From the IMG/VR virus record IMGVR_UViG_3300045141_000181, positions 1 to 64,000 of that record: a DNA stretch of 64,000 nt; one strand, given 5' to 3'. Numbering within the stretch: the stretch's first letter is position 1; each line of letters begins with the position of its first letter. Source of the stretch: a virus. Positions 9,479-18,122 of this stretch are shown here, piece by piece. Below the pieces are notes generated by a model. The model saw nothing but the letters and a program-made list of their open reading frames with translations. It ran no database searches and was not told the origin of the DNA. Position numbers and translations under genes: made by a program.

Positions 9479-10096
9479 CTACAGGGTTACGATTGAATAC
9501 CAGATCTGGACTTTTGCGGTTCCAGTTCCGGCCGCAAATGCCGTTGACCCGTTGGTGATATCGATACCGAGGTTCGCCGGTACAGTCAGCGCGGTTGCAC
9601 TCGCGTTACCGAGCACAACGTTCTGACTCCCAGCACCACCGGTTACAACGGCCGCAGCAATCGTTCCGGTATGAGCGATGCTTGATCCGTGGTAATCGAA
9701 CTCGACCGTGCCGCCTCCGGTGAATGCTGTCGATGTGCGCGTCATCTCAAACAAGATCTGCTTGACGACGATAGCCTTACCCGCCCCAGGTGCGGCGAGG
9801 ATGGAGACGGGTGCCCCGTTCATTGCAATGATATTGGCAGCCGTCAGGCTGACGGTTGCGGCAGAGAGCGTGGATCCGTCAGCAAATACGACGTTGTTGT
9901 TCGCGTCGACTCCAATGATGTTGACGACGCCCGTATTGGCCGCATTGATCGCAGTAACGAATTCGCCGTTGAGGATCGTCGGGGGTTGCCCGAATTGCGT
10001 AGACTCTCCCGTGTTGCCGAACCATCCATATTGCATGGTTCTGCGCAGAGAGGCTAGAAAGTTCGTTTTTGTTCCTGTTGCTGGTGCGAATGCCAT
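9479..10096 (-). CDS. Structural protein, possible capsid decoration
   Basis: 205 aa preceded by AGAGGAAA at good distance. The sequence is rich in Ala, Thr and Val with beta-strand periodicity (TGVVNIIGVDANNNVVFADG, ATALTVPANLGIDITNG) and has no Cys. It lies downstream of its own promoter region with a second beta-rich gene, as expected for abundant virion proteins. Exact role (decoration, stopper or fibre) is unknown. Confidence 0.55.
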   Translation of the reverse strand: MAFAPATGTKTNFLASLRRTMQYGWFGNTGESTQFGQPPTILNGEFVTAINAANTGVVNIIGVDANNNVVFADGSTLSAATVSLTAANIIAMNGAPVSILAAPGAGKAIVVKQILFEMTRTSTAFTGGGTVEFDYHGSSIAHTGTIAAAVVTGGAGSQNVVLGNASATALTVPANLGIDITNGSTAFAAGTGTAKVQIWYSIVTL

Positions 10097-10128
10097 GGTA
10101 GTTTCCTCTTTTCTCGGGAGACTACCCG

Positions 10129-10587
10129 CTAATTCACATTCTGGCCGCCGCGTGCATAGACGAGATAGAACGTTACCGTCTCGCTACATGCACCGTCGGC
10201 AAACTCAGTCGTACCGTTGTAAAGACGGATCGTGGCTGGGCAAGTCGCCAACTGTAAATCGGGTCGCACATTGGTCGATGATCCACCGGCGAACGGGTAC
10301 GTGGCAGGATTCGTGTATGTCGGCGTGCCAACGACCAGCGCGGCAGGCAGATACTTACCGGTCGACGATACTCCCTCTACCGACAATCCGACCACGTCAG
10401 CCGGATTAATGTAGGCCATCGAGAACGGTGCGGCTTGAGTGAGCGGGATGGTGAGGTCAATCGGTAGACCACCGCTTGCTGTGGCGTAAGTAGTGGCCGA
10501 TGCGACGACGGTCACTTGAATAAAAGACGGATCTGCGCCTACGGCGATTCTGCCGAAACTGGCGACACTTTGCGTGGTTGCAGCCAT
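10129..10587 (-). CDS. Structural beta-rich protein
   Basis: 152 aa. The start at 10587 is chosen because AAGGAG sits 7 nt upstream; a longer frame to 10635 lacks a ribosome site. The protein is beta-rich (VTVVASATTYATASGG, PATIRLYNGTTEFADG). It is the first gene after a terminator and a sigma70-like promoter, so it and the next gene could be expressed more strongly than the neighbouring late genes. Family unknown. Confidence 0.55.
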   Translation of the reverse strand: MAATTQSVASFGRIAVGADPSFIQVTVVASATTYATASGGLPIDLTIPLTQAAPFSMAYINPADVVGLSVEGVSSTGKYLPAALVVGTPTYTNPATYPFAGGSSTNVRPDLQLATCPATIRLYNGTTEFADGACSETVTFYLVYARGGQNVN

Positions 10588-10626
10588 TGAAATTCTCCTT
10601 ATTTCAATCTGATAAACGGTTCGGGG

Positions 10627-10654
10627 TTGATACAAACGCGGCGCACCGCGTCAA
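10627..10654 (-). promoter_or_regulatory. Sigma70-like promoter for the structural gene pair
   Basis: Reading the minus strand, TTGACG (10654-10649) is followed after 16 bp by TATCAA (10632-10627). The predicted start lies about 30 nt before the ATG at 10587, leaving a leader with a strong AAGGAG. It lies immediately downstream of a terminator, so the late region appears to be split into two transcription units here. Confidence 0.5.
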
Positions 10655-10684
10655 GACTTTGAGATTGTTGGTTTTCGACTTACA

Positions 10685-10724
10685 ATAGAAAAGGCCCCGC
10701 GCTATGCCAATAGCGCTAAGGGCC
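10685..10724 (-). terminator. Rho-independent terminator inside the late region
   Basis: On the minus strand GGCCC-tta-GCGCTAT-tggc-ATAGCGC-gGGGCC forms a long stem (core arms 10710-10716 and 10699-10705, loop 10706-10709), directly followed by TTTTCTATT. This matches an intrinsic terminator for transcripts from the connector/capsid side. On the plus strand it sits just upstream of the HNH gene. Confidence 0.7.
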
Positions 10725-10752
10725 ATGCACGCGAGCGATTGAGGCGCTCAAT

Positions 10753-11208
10753 ATGCACCCTAATTCTAAAACACTTGCCTGCCTTGGAAAGTTCATTAGT
10801 CCTGAACCCACTTCTGGCTGTTGGCTTTGGCTGGGATCTACCGACTCCGGCGGATACGGCGTGATAAAGATTTGTAGTACATTGCGCCAAGCGCACCGTA
10901 TTTTTTACGAAATGCTCAAGCATCCGATTCCTGAAGGTTTGGAGCTTGACCATCTTTGTAGAGTGCATTGTTGCGTGAACCCAGATCATCTGGAGCCGGT
11001 AACTCACGCAGAGAATCAGCGCAGATCACACACAGGTAATCGCAAAGGCAACGGAGGCATTAATAATGCCCGAAAGACGCATTGCCCTAAAGGTCATCCC
11101 TACGACGCAGTGAACACCCTGACGTGCAAGGGTAAGCGACATTGTCTTGCTTGTAATAGGTCCTACTACCGCGACCATGTATCTAGGCAATCCAGCCGAA
11201 CATCATAA
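10753..11208 (+). CDS. HNH homing endonuclease (family A, copy 1)
   Basis: 151 aa on the strand opposite to its neighbours. It contains SGCWLWLGSTDSGGYG, a catalytic core LELDHLCRVHCCVNPDHLEP with the HNH-type His and Asn, and a C-terminal zinc-knuckle (CPKGHPYDAVNT ... CLAC). It is closely related to the genes at 24869-25558 and 16046-16747. It overlaps the 3' end of the structural gene at 11183 by 26 bp, a sign of insertion next to an essential gene. Free-standing homing endonuclease is the family function; activity here is inferred. Confidence 0.85.
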   Translation: MHPNSKTLACLGKFISPEPTSGCWLWLGSTDSGGYGVIKICSTLRQAHRIFYEMLKHPIPEGLELDHLCRVHCCVNPDHLEPVTHAENQRRSHTGNRKGNGGINNARKTHCPKGHPYDAVNTLTCKGKRHCLACNRSYYRDHVSRQSSRTS

Positions 11209-11548
11209 TCGAGTCCCCAACTTGCGGCGTCTGACCAACCGAGAAGACCATATAGCGATTGCCAAACGATACGTCGTAATTCAGAGTCATAAGCACGCCG
11301 TTTCTCCAGATTTGAGCGCGGCGAAGCACCACCCCGACGTGAAAGATTCGGTTTGTCCCGTCAATCGGCCCTATGATCGTGCCGGGATACACGATGCTGT
11401 CGCCATATCCGCCCTCACCATAGCCGCCGTCGCCGTATCCGAGCAATACATCCTTGCTCGTGAACTGCATCGGTGGCGCGGACCCGAGATTGCCAAGGTA
11501 GCCGCCGTAGTTCGGAACCCCGAACCCGCCTTGTCCGAATCCACTCAT
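11183..11548 (-). CDS. Structural protein with IDGTN beta-domain (paralogue of the connector C-terminus)
   Basis: 121 aa. After a Gly/Tyr-rich N-terminus (residues 1-50) the remaining 70 residues (IIGPIDGTNRIFHVG ... QIWRNGVLMTLNYD ... PQVGDSIMM) align with the C-terminal domain of the upstream 333-aa protein (VVGVIDGTNTVFTLN ... ILVFRNGVGLTFLVDY ... PQPGDILTF). The two genes overlap in an ATGA junction. The domain probably makes repeated contacts in the neck or tail. Confidence 0.6.
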   Translation of the reverse strand: MSGFGQGGFGVPNYGGYLGNLGSAPPMQFTSKDVLLGYGDGGYGEGGYGDSIVYPGTIIGPIDGTNRIFHVGVVLRRAQIWRNGVLMTLNYDVSFGNRYMVFSVGQTPQVGDSIMMFGWIA

Positions 11549-12546
11549 GACGACGGTGCCAAATAGACCTCGAAGGTTAATATGTCTCCGGGCTGCGGTG
11601 CCGATCCGCTCATGAACGTGACGACATTGCTGATGTACGTGTAGTCCACCAGGAACGTTAGCCCGACGCCGTTACGAAACACAAGAATCTGGGAGACAAT
11701 GCCGAAAATGTTAAGCGTAAATACGGTATTGGTTCCGTCGATCACGCCCACGACAGAACCGTCGTTCGTGCCGGTCGATAGTTGAATAGGCACGTTTTGC
11801 GCGCCGCCGCCCGTTGTCCCTTGCTGCGCGGCCACGTACGGGATTGCGCGTCCCGCCCACAAGCGCCGCCCAGCCTGGAACGGTCTGTGCGCAATCTGCA
11901 CATTTTGCCGACTGCGCACGAGCGGCTGGATGAGCATGTAGAGCTGACCGCCCATCGAGCCTAGGAGGTACTTCGGCCCTACGGCCTGCAGGAAGCAACG
12001 CTGCGCGATGGCATCGTATCCCTTGCGCTGGCCCGCCACACCTACGGCATAGTTACTGAGGAAGGAAAGGCTAGAATCAACCATGACCTGAGTGGCATCG
12101 GCAGCAGGAGATACCGGCGCGGTGCCGGATGCTTCCCACTTGATTTCGAGTTGTATGTTCTGTGTGGCACCAATCCAATAAAATGTGTTATTCCTCCAGT
12201 TGAACCAGCGCAGCATATCGCTAGGCTGGCGCTGCGGAAGAACATCGACTGAGGTCATTTCGCGGAACTTATCGCTACTACCCAATGGCCGCTCGCGGAG
12301 GAAGACATAATCCCCGAAGTCCGCAATACCCATGTCGGCGGGCGTCATCCCGGTATTCATCGCCGGTACCGTGATCTGCTGCATCAACTCGATGCGCGGA
12401 CACTGCGCCGTAAGCATTGCGGCAAATAGAGAGTCAAAAGCCTCACCGAATGCCGCGTTGAATACATCGTCGGTAAACACGGCTCCGCTCGGGTCATCGA
12501 GCAAAGCCCGGAAGCGCGTCTTGACCATGCCGACGGTTGGATACAT
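11545..12546 (-). CDS. Head-to-tail connector / tail tubular A-like protein
   Basis: 333 aa. The first 220 residues are mainly helical with phrases typical of podoviral adaptor proteins (VFNAAFGEAFDSLFAAML, GVAGQRKGYDAIAQRCFLQA). From about residue 250 a separate IDGTN-type beta domain follows that is duplicated as the downstream gene. It lies between tailspike and structural genes. Connector (P22 gp4 / T7 gp11 type) is inferred from layout and helical content. Confidence 0.5.
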   Translation of the reverse strand: MYPTVGMVKTRFRALLDDPSGAVFTDDVFNAAFGEAFDSLFAAMLTAQCPRIELMQQITVPAMNTGMTPADMGIADFGDYVFLRERPLGSSDKFREMTSVDVLPQRQPSDMLRWFNWRNNTFYWIGATQNIQLEIKWEASGTAPVSPAADATQVMVDSSLSFLSNYAVGVAGQRKGYDAIAQRCFLQAVGPKYLLGSMGGQLYMLIQPLVRSRQNVQIAHRPFQAGRRLWAGRAIPYVAAQQGTTGGGAQNVPIQLSTGTNDGSVVGVIDGTNTVFTLNIFGIVSQILVFRNGVGLTFLVDYTYISNVVTFMSGSAPQPGDILTFEVYLAPSS

Positions 12547-12547
12547 C

Positions 12548-14746
12548 TTACGGGCAGCTCGTGCTTGTCAGAATTCCGCCGGTAAATACTAAGTTGCAAG
12601 CGCCGCCGCCACCACCAGTTACCGATATGGTCTGCGTAAGTCCAGCGGTGCCGCCCACGTTATAACCCCCGGTAACATTCAGATGCCCGGTAGTGAGCAA
12701 TTGCATAATCGGGGTGCCGGAAATAGGCGTATTGAACGTTTTAGAAAACCAGTCGAACGCGATAGAATCAGCGGAATAGCTCCACGCCAACGGATGCGCC
12801 ACGTTTGTCCCTTGGCTGGACCCAAATCCAGATGACCAATTCGGATCGCCTAGATTAATCTGCTCGTTGTAGTGATTCCCGCCGCTGTCTCCACCGGACG
12901 CCTCCAGGTTCATAACTTGCAATCCGGCCGAATCCGTTACATGCGTTCCGCTGATGTCCAATACAGGGTTGTACTTCGTCGTGTCGTTGACAATAGGATT
13001 CTGCGCGATTGTGCCCTTTGGCGTGCTCTTGAACACCAGAAGGTTCTGTAATGCCGCCGCGCTTAATACCCGGTCTGTAGCGCCTGATCCGCCCGGTCCC
13101 TGCGATGGCACCGTGTATAACTTCATGCCCGCCTCAGTCCCGTACGTTCCTATCCAGCACGCGCCGCCGTTATTGGTTCCATCCGTCTTTAGTCGCCAAT
13201 TGGTCCCGTCCCATGCGCAATTGACCCCAAGTCCGAACTGGAAACCATTCGACGAGCCGACCGATGGGATTAAGCCGGTGGCTGGATTGTCGACACCAAC
13301 AGACCGCGCGGCTATTTTTAGGCCAGTGCGCGGATCCATTCTCAACACTTGATTTAGCGGATTGGCGCATACATTTGTGGCATCGCCGAACCCTAGCGCG
13401 CAAAGGCTGAAAGTATTGTTAGCCGAGTCGAATATCGAGATGAACGGGCTAGATATGCTGTTGCCCGAAAAATACCCGAAGTTCATGATTCCGGCATTGT
13501 CGGCAGCAATGATTTGCGGCGTGACTGGCGTGCCGCCGATAGTCGCCGTGCCGGTATCCCACGATTGCGAAGTGTTTAAGGAAGTAACGCGCGCTACTTG
13601 CTGTTGCTTTGCTGCGCCGTCGTACACACCGGGGGTTATTACGCCTCCCGGAGACAAGATATTGACCGTGCCCCATCCCCAGAAGTTCCCGCTAGCCGTG
13701 ACGTGTACCGATTGCGCAGTATGCGCACCGCTGTACTCGCCCGTAACCATGTACTCGTTTTCGGCTACGTTTCCGTCGCTCTGGATGCATGTTGGCGGCG
13801 AAGTGAATGACGCACCATCGTCCATATTGCACGTGCTCGTAAAGCTCGTGTTGTACATGAATACGCCGGTCTTGAACCAGAATCCGATCTGTCCGGAATG
13901 CGCATTCGCCGACACATTTAGGAATCGGTTGTATCCAAAACTCGTGTTGGAAGGACTCCCAACCGTCTCAAAGATCCAGCCGGTCGTGTTGTAGGGATCG
14001 GTCGGATAAATCGATGTTGGAACGCCGCCCGCCCAGACGTTATCCCAGGTGTTTCGCTCAGTCCATGCGCCGCCGTTATCCGGGAAGCAATCCAGCCGAT
14101 CTTGAACGCGAATTCCAGCGGCGCTCGCTCCGGTGTAGCCGGTTGCGAAGATCTGTTGGAATACCGCTCCTACGATGCATCCGGTTTGTAGTCCAGCGGA
14201 TCCGGTTGCCGTTCCTACGATTCCAAATTTCCCGTAATATCCGGCAGGCTCAACGGAAAACGGACTCATTTGAATCACTACGCCGGGGATAAACGTCGCC
14301 GGAACGTGATGGATCAGCGCGCAGGATTCGTTTTCGCCCTCGAAGTTAACAAGTTGTGAATGAATTGTAAACGTCCCGGTAAGTCGATACGTGCCGCACG
14401 GCATGAAGATCGTCCCACCGCCCGCCGCTACTGCCGCCGCATATGTCGCATTGAACGCCGCCGTCTGATCGCCCGTGTCATCGCCCACCGCGCCAAATGC
14501 TTTCACGTTGAACACCGTAGACCCTGGATTGGATCCCGGCTGATAGTGTGAGCCGTCGCAGATGTAGAGCGTATCCGTGGTGGTGAGGTAGAACTGATTC
14601 CCGGCAATGGAGCACGAACTGGGAACCACCGTTCCCGACGTGATCGGCTTATTGCGGATCTGCGTGTTGTAGTCGATCATCGTCTGCGAGAACGCAGGCA
14701 CTGACCACACCATCAGAACCGACAAGTATAGGAAGTAGCGGCGCAT
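12548..14746 (-). CDS. Pectate-lyase-fold tailspike with signal peptide
   Basis: 732 aa. The start at 14746 is chosen because the reading upstream belongs to the preceding gene, and because it gives a clean signal sequence (MRRYFLYLSVLMVWSVPAFS). The motif FNVKAFGAVGDDTGDQTAAF followed by GGGTIFMPCGTYRLTG (about residues 75-120) is the classic start of a Pectate_lyase_3 right-handed beta-helix, used by phage tailspikes to bind or cut surface polysaccharide. The long repetitive middle suits a beta-helix. The Sec signal is unexpected for a virion protein. It begins 2 bp after the preceding stop. Confidence 0.75.
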   Translation of the reverse strand: MRRYFLYLSVLMVWSVPAFSQTMIDYNTQIRNKPITSGTVVPSSCSIAGNQFYLTTTDTLYICDGSHYQPGSNPGSTVFNVKAFGAVGDDTGDQTAAFNATYAAAVAAGGGTIFMPCGTYRLTGTFTIHSQLVNFEGENESCALIHHVPATFIPGVVIQMSPFSVEPAGYYGKFGIVGTATGSAGLQTGCIVGAVFQQIFATGYTGASAAGIRVQDRLDCFPDNGGAWTERNTWDNVWAGGVPTSIYPTDPYNTTGWIFETVGSPSNTSFGYNRFLNVSANAHSGQIGFWFKTGVFMYNTSFTSTCNMDDGASFTSPPTCIQSDGNVAENEYMVTGEYSGAHTAQSVHVTASGNFWGWGTVNILSPGGVITPGVYDGAAKQQQVARVTSLNTSQSWDTGTATIGGTPVTPQIIAADNAGIMNFGYFSGNSISSPFISIFDSANNTFSLCALGFGDATNVCANPLNQVLRMDPRTGLKIAARSVGVDNPATGLIPSVGSSNGFQFGLGVNCAWDGTNWRLKTDGTNNGGACWIGTYGTEAGMKLYTVPSQGPGGSGATDRVLSAAALQNLLVFKSTPKGTIAQNPIVNDTTKYNPVLDISGTHVTDSAGLQVMNLEASGGDSGGNHYNEQINLGDPNWSSGFGSSQGTNVAHPLAWSYSADSIAFDWFSKTFNTPISGTPIMQLLTTGHLNVTGGYNVGGTAGLTQTISVTGGGGGACNLVFTGGILTSTSCP

Positions 14747-14748
14747 TT

Positions 14749-15507
14749 TTATGCTGCGGGCTGGCTTGCGTTCGTCTTCGCCTGCTTGATCGCCGCGCCC
14801 TTGAGCGCTTCGCGTTCTGCCCATCGATCCATATCCACAACTTGCTGGCAGTGCGGGCAGACAACCGCCTCTTTCGAGATCGAGCGCGTGCACATCGGGC
14901 AATTGACCACATCGAGCGCCGCACCCTCGCGCATCCACGGCGCGACTACGCCGAAATGCGTTGCCGCGGCCCGCGCCGGTGGGGGCACCAGCGGAATGCG
15001 CTTAGGGTTGCCGTCGGTGAATGCGGTGGCATCTTGAATCAGCCGATGACCATAGATCTGGTTGGCATTGTGCGCCGCTGCTAGATCTTCATCCCACATC
15101 TGTTTCTTCTCTGCCGCAGTAGCGTCCCGATACAGCGCCTTTCCTTCGGCGTCCATCTGGATCTGCCCGTCCCGTTCCCCGCCTTCGTGAATCAGGGGAA
15201 TCGTCTCGCGAACCATAAAGATTCCCGGATGACATTCCGGCGTCATCATGTGGCCGCTTGCAGCCCACTCGTTGACGAGATCACGCGCGATGTCACCGGC
15301 GTTGATCAGGTAGCGACGCTTCTGGCGCTTGCCTCCCTGCCCGAGAATGTAGGGACCTTCCTCGACCTGGACCTTGTCGGTCAATTCAAGAATGATCGGA
15401 TCCGCGCCGCGTGGTACGGCCGGAATGTCGTAAGGCCCGTGGCCGAACGTGCTGCGATCGGCATGTACGGGATAGAAATAGACAGACGCTATGCGTGCTG
15501 TGCTCAT
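14749..15507 (-). CDS. Virion-region protein with C-terminal zinc ribbon
   Basis: 252 aa. The main body has no recognised family. Near the C-terminus CPMC (about residue 203) and CPHC, 16 residues later, form a probable four-Cys zinc ribbon. It overlaps the 157-aa upstream gene by 4 bp. Its position between capsid and connector suggests a neck or capsid-associated role; the zinc ribbon is the only clear motif. Confidence 0.55.
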   Translation of the reverse strand: MSTARIASVYFYPVHADRSTFGHGPYDIPAVPRGADPIILELTDKVQVEEGPYILGQGGKRQKRRYLINAGDIARDLVNEWAASGHMMTPECHPGIFMVRETIPLIHEGGERDGQIQMDAEGKALYRDATAAEKKQMWDEDLAAAHNANQIYGHRLIQDATAFTDGNPKRIPLVPPPARAAATHFGVVAPWMREGAALDVVNCPMCTRSISKEAVVCPHCQQVVDMDRWAEREALKGAAIKQAKTNASQPAA

Positions 15508-15977
15508 GATGTTGCTCCTCTGTAACCTGTTTGCTCGTAACTGTCGATCGCCGAGTAGTTCTGGTTCTGAACGTACTCAGTCCATTCGTCATCTACGGTT
15601 TGTATTTGGCGCTCCATGTCGGCGTTGACTGAGCGCATTTCCTTCGCGAATGTCGTTGACATCTGCGCATCGAGCGCGCGGATTGCTTTCTGGGTCAGTT
15701 CGTCCGACGGCTCTTGTCCGACCGGCAGCGCCCATTCGACATAGGCGTGATACATGCCGTTTTCCGGGTACGGATAGCGGCTATTAAATTCTTTGTGCCA
15801 TCGCTCGCGCGGCCAGTTTGGTTTGTCCCAATGGGTCATAACCCACTGATCGCTGAGATGCTTCGACCAGAAGATGAGGCTTGGACCCCACGCCCAGCGG
15901 AATCGCGGTTGTGTTCCTCCCCGAACAAATCCTAAAGACTCTCCGAGCTTCCGGTTGAGCCGGTCAATATGTGTCAT
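15504..15977 (-). CDS. Hypothetical protein of the head region
   Basis: 157 aa, Trp-rich in the first half (FRWAWGPSLIFWSKHLSDQW) and helical with charged residues in the second half. It is coupled to the zinc-ribbon protein by a 4-bp overlap. No family recognised. Likely a head-associated small protein, from location only. Confidence 0.5.
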   Translation of the reverse strand: MTHIDRLNRKLGESLGFVRGGTQPRFRWAWGPSLIFWSKHLSDQWVMTHWDKPNWPRERWHKEFNSRYPYPENGMYHAYVEWALPVGQEPSDELTQKAIRALDAQMSTTFAKEMRSVNADMERQIQTVDDEWTEYVQNQNYSAIDSYEQTGYRGATS

Positions 15978-16045
15978 GTGTTTTGAAAAAGAGGGGCGGC
16001 GTTATGGGTCACCGCCCCGTAATGGAGGAAAGAGAATCGCCGCGT

Positions 16046-16747
16046 TTACTGTTCTGCCGCCTTGCGGCGGTCGTACATTCCCTTTTGACGAATGTGGCAG
16101 CACTCCCTACAGCGCTTTTGAACTCCCCACTTCGTCTTGTAGAACAAGACATTGTCTGCCGTGAGCGCGTGCCCGCGCAGGCATTCTTTCTTGAACTTTG
16201 CAGGATCCTTTTTATGCTTAGGGCGAATCCGCTTCGCGTCTCGATGTGACTGTGCCTTGATACGGTCACAAGCCCTGCATTCCCGGTGACCACGCACATT
16301 GATGCGCGTGTTTTCCGGCGTGTACGGGTGCCCTGCAGCGCAACAGTCACGATGTGCGGCAATGCTTGAAGCCGTTCCGGGGGTCAACTCTACGATGTGC
16401 TCTCGTGGCGTGACCGATAGCGTGTGTTCTGGATTCGCGCACGCGCGCCCAGTACATCTGATCGGTTCTTCTACCTGATGGTGTACGTGGCGTTCCGGTG
16501 GCACTGGGCCATAGGTAAGCTCGTGGCACAGCCGATGAACGGATAGATTACCAGTCTTTCTTAGGCTACGGATTTTGACGACGCCGTAACCAGCAACGCA
16601 TGATCTTTTCCAGAGCCAACAGCCCGTAGCCGGTGAATAGTCCATATTTCCCAGCAAGCGTTCTATCTTCTCTTTTCCAATGCCGAGATGGTCATTGAAT
16701 ATTGCTGGGGATGCGATCGATGATTGAATTGCTTCTAGCACTGTCAC
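16046..16747 (-). CDS. HNH homing endonuclease (family A, copy 3, longest)
   Basis: 233 aa. It shares SPATGCWLWKR, AGYGVV and the HNH-type core (RHVHHQVEEPIRCTG ... CANPEHTLSV) with the other two family A copies, and carries two zinc-knuckles (CAAGHPYTPENT and CLRGHALTADNV, each followed by CxxC). It sits between capsid and neck genes on the same strand. It is more diverged in the core (HHQVEEP for the usual DHLCRV), so it may be an older insertion. Confidence 0.75.
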   Translation of the reverse strand: MTVLEAIQSSIASPAIFNDHLGIGKEKIERLLGNMDYSPATGCWLWKRSCVAGYGVVKIRSLRKTGNLSVHRLCHELTYGPVPPERHVHHQVEEPIRCTGRACANPEHTLSVTPREHIVELTPGTASSIAAHRDCCAAGHPYTPENTRINVRGHRECRACDRIKAQSHRDAKRIRPKHKKDPAKFKKECLRGHALTADNVLFYKTKWGVQKRCRECCHIRQKGMYDRRKAAEQ

Positions 16748-16821
16748 ATCCCCATTTTACTTCAGACTTGCACCAGTGTATAATCTTACTGGATTAGATT
16801 TTTCGTTGCCTTCTGCTATCT

Positions 16822-18093
16822 TTATGAATAATAAGACGATAGCGGAAGATTATTGATAAGACCCTGCTCCCCTGGGTTTATGCAATATAGATCTTGATCG
16901 CGAGTGAGTCCGAACCATACGCCCGCAGCCGGACCACCCGACGCGCCGTACAGCTGAATGAATCGCGCGTCAGGGCCGCTCTTGCCGGGAGTCTCGAAGA
17001 ACCCATCTGGCGCGAGTTGCGCACGTCCCCAAGTGCTCGGATCGATGTAGGGCACAACCGTCTGCGATTGGTGGATGTCCACGTAGTGCGGAATGCCGCC
17101 CCACATGAACGATTCCTTGCCCTTGATCTTCGGCAAGCGATCGACCACCGGAGCAGTGCCGCCGTCGAGCAGCGACATCTGAATCGCCATCATCTGGGTG
17201 TAAGCGTACGCGCGCTGCGCGGGCGCTGCGATTCCCAGAAGATTCGGCACTTCGCCACGATCCATCAAGATGCGGTCATACAGAGCCATGACCGCTTCAG
17301 TCGTCAGGCCGTTGGTGCCGTCTACCGATTTGGAAATGATCTGATTGGTCAATGCGCGGTCGATACCGGCAGTTGTGCCCGATGCGGCATTGCTGATCCA
17401 GTACTGCAGACCGCGAGGACCGGCAGGCTGAGCGCCCGAAACGCCTTCAAACGCGATTAGGTCGCCCGATGCCCCACCAGGCACCACGCCCGATAGAGTC
17501 AGCGTGCGAGCTTGCGTGCCAATCTGAGTCGCCCACAGAACCCCGGCGCTCTTAACCGTAGTGCCGGTCGAGTCGTAGACCGTGTAATACTGCCCGATGC
17601 GTAGCAACTGCGTACCGAACGCATTGGTCATCGTGTAGACCGATACGCCGGTGCCGGTGGAATAGGCGTTGGACGTCGCCAAGAATGCGGTGCCGTTGCC
17701 GTGGATGATCTTGTCCCACAGCAGTTGATTTTCCTTCCACCCGTCCGCGATGCATTGCAGAAACGGATTCTGTACGGCGATTTTCTTGTTGGTCGTCGCC
17801 TTGATCTGCATCTGATCAAATTCGAAGTTAAGTCTCCAACTGAAGAACGACTGGAACATCACGTTGCCGGTCGGTGAAGAGCCGCGCCCCATGTCGCCCA
17901 ATTGGTTGTCGTAGTGACCGCCTCGGCCACCGAACGTTAACTTGAACGGAATGCGGTAGTCACGCTCACCGACAATCTCGATCTCGCCTTTGCTGATGAA
18001 GTCGGACAGCACCTTGAAGTCCGCCTCTGCCCAGAACGGGAAGAGTTTGGTGCGGACTACTTCGGACTGCTGCCAGAGTGTATTTGAAGCCAT
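16822..18093 (-). CDS. Major capsid protein (position-based)
   Basis: 423 aa with GGGGAA before the ATG. It follows the scaffold-like gene directly, as in most tailed phages. The sequence has an N-terminal helix region (residues 1-60), a central beta-rich domain (about 150-220) and a C-terminal part with many Gly and aromatic residues (GPAAGVWFGLTRDQDLYCI), compatible with an HK97-type fold. It contains no other functional motif. The call rests on gene order, size and composition. Confidence 0.7.
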   Translation of the reverse strand: MASNTLWQQSEVVRTKLFPFWAEADFKVLSDFISKGEIEIVGERDYRIPFKLTFGGRGGHYDNQLGDMGRGSSPTGNVMFQSFFSWRLNFEFDQMQIKATTNKKIAVQNPFLQCIADGWKENQLLWDKIIHGNGTAFLATSNAYSTGTGVSVYTMTNAFGTQLLRIGQYYTVYDSTGTTVKSAGVLWATQIGTQARTLTLSGVVPGGASGDLIAFEGVSGAQPAGPRGLQYWISNAASGTTAGIDRALTNQIISKSVDGTNGLTTEAVMALYDRILMDRGEVPNLLGIAAPAQRAYAYTQMMAIQMSLLDGGTAPVVDRLPKIKGKESFMWGGIPHYVDIHQSQTVVPYIDPSTWGRAQLAPDGFFETPGKSGPDARFIQLYGASGGPAAGVWFGLTRDQDLYCINPGEQGLINNLPLSSYYS

Positions 18094-18122
18094 TGGTTAA
18101 TTCCCCTGATTGTTTTGCACTC

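Noticed and set aside
14749-14938. Longer start for the tailspike gene up to 14938
   Set aside because: The extra 64 residues read through the end of the zinc-ribbon protein in another frame and remove the clean signal peptide start at 14746.
16770-16800. Promoter (TATAAT) between capsid and HNH genes
   Set aside because: A TATAAT box is on the plus strand near 16780 with no gene downstream in that direction and a poor -35; likely chance.
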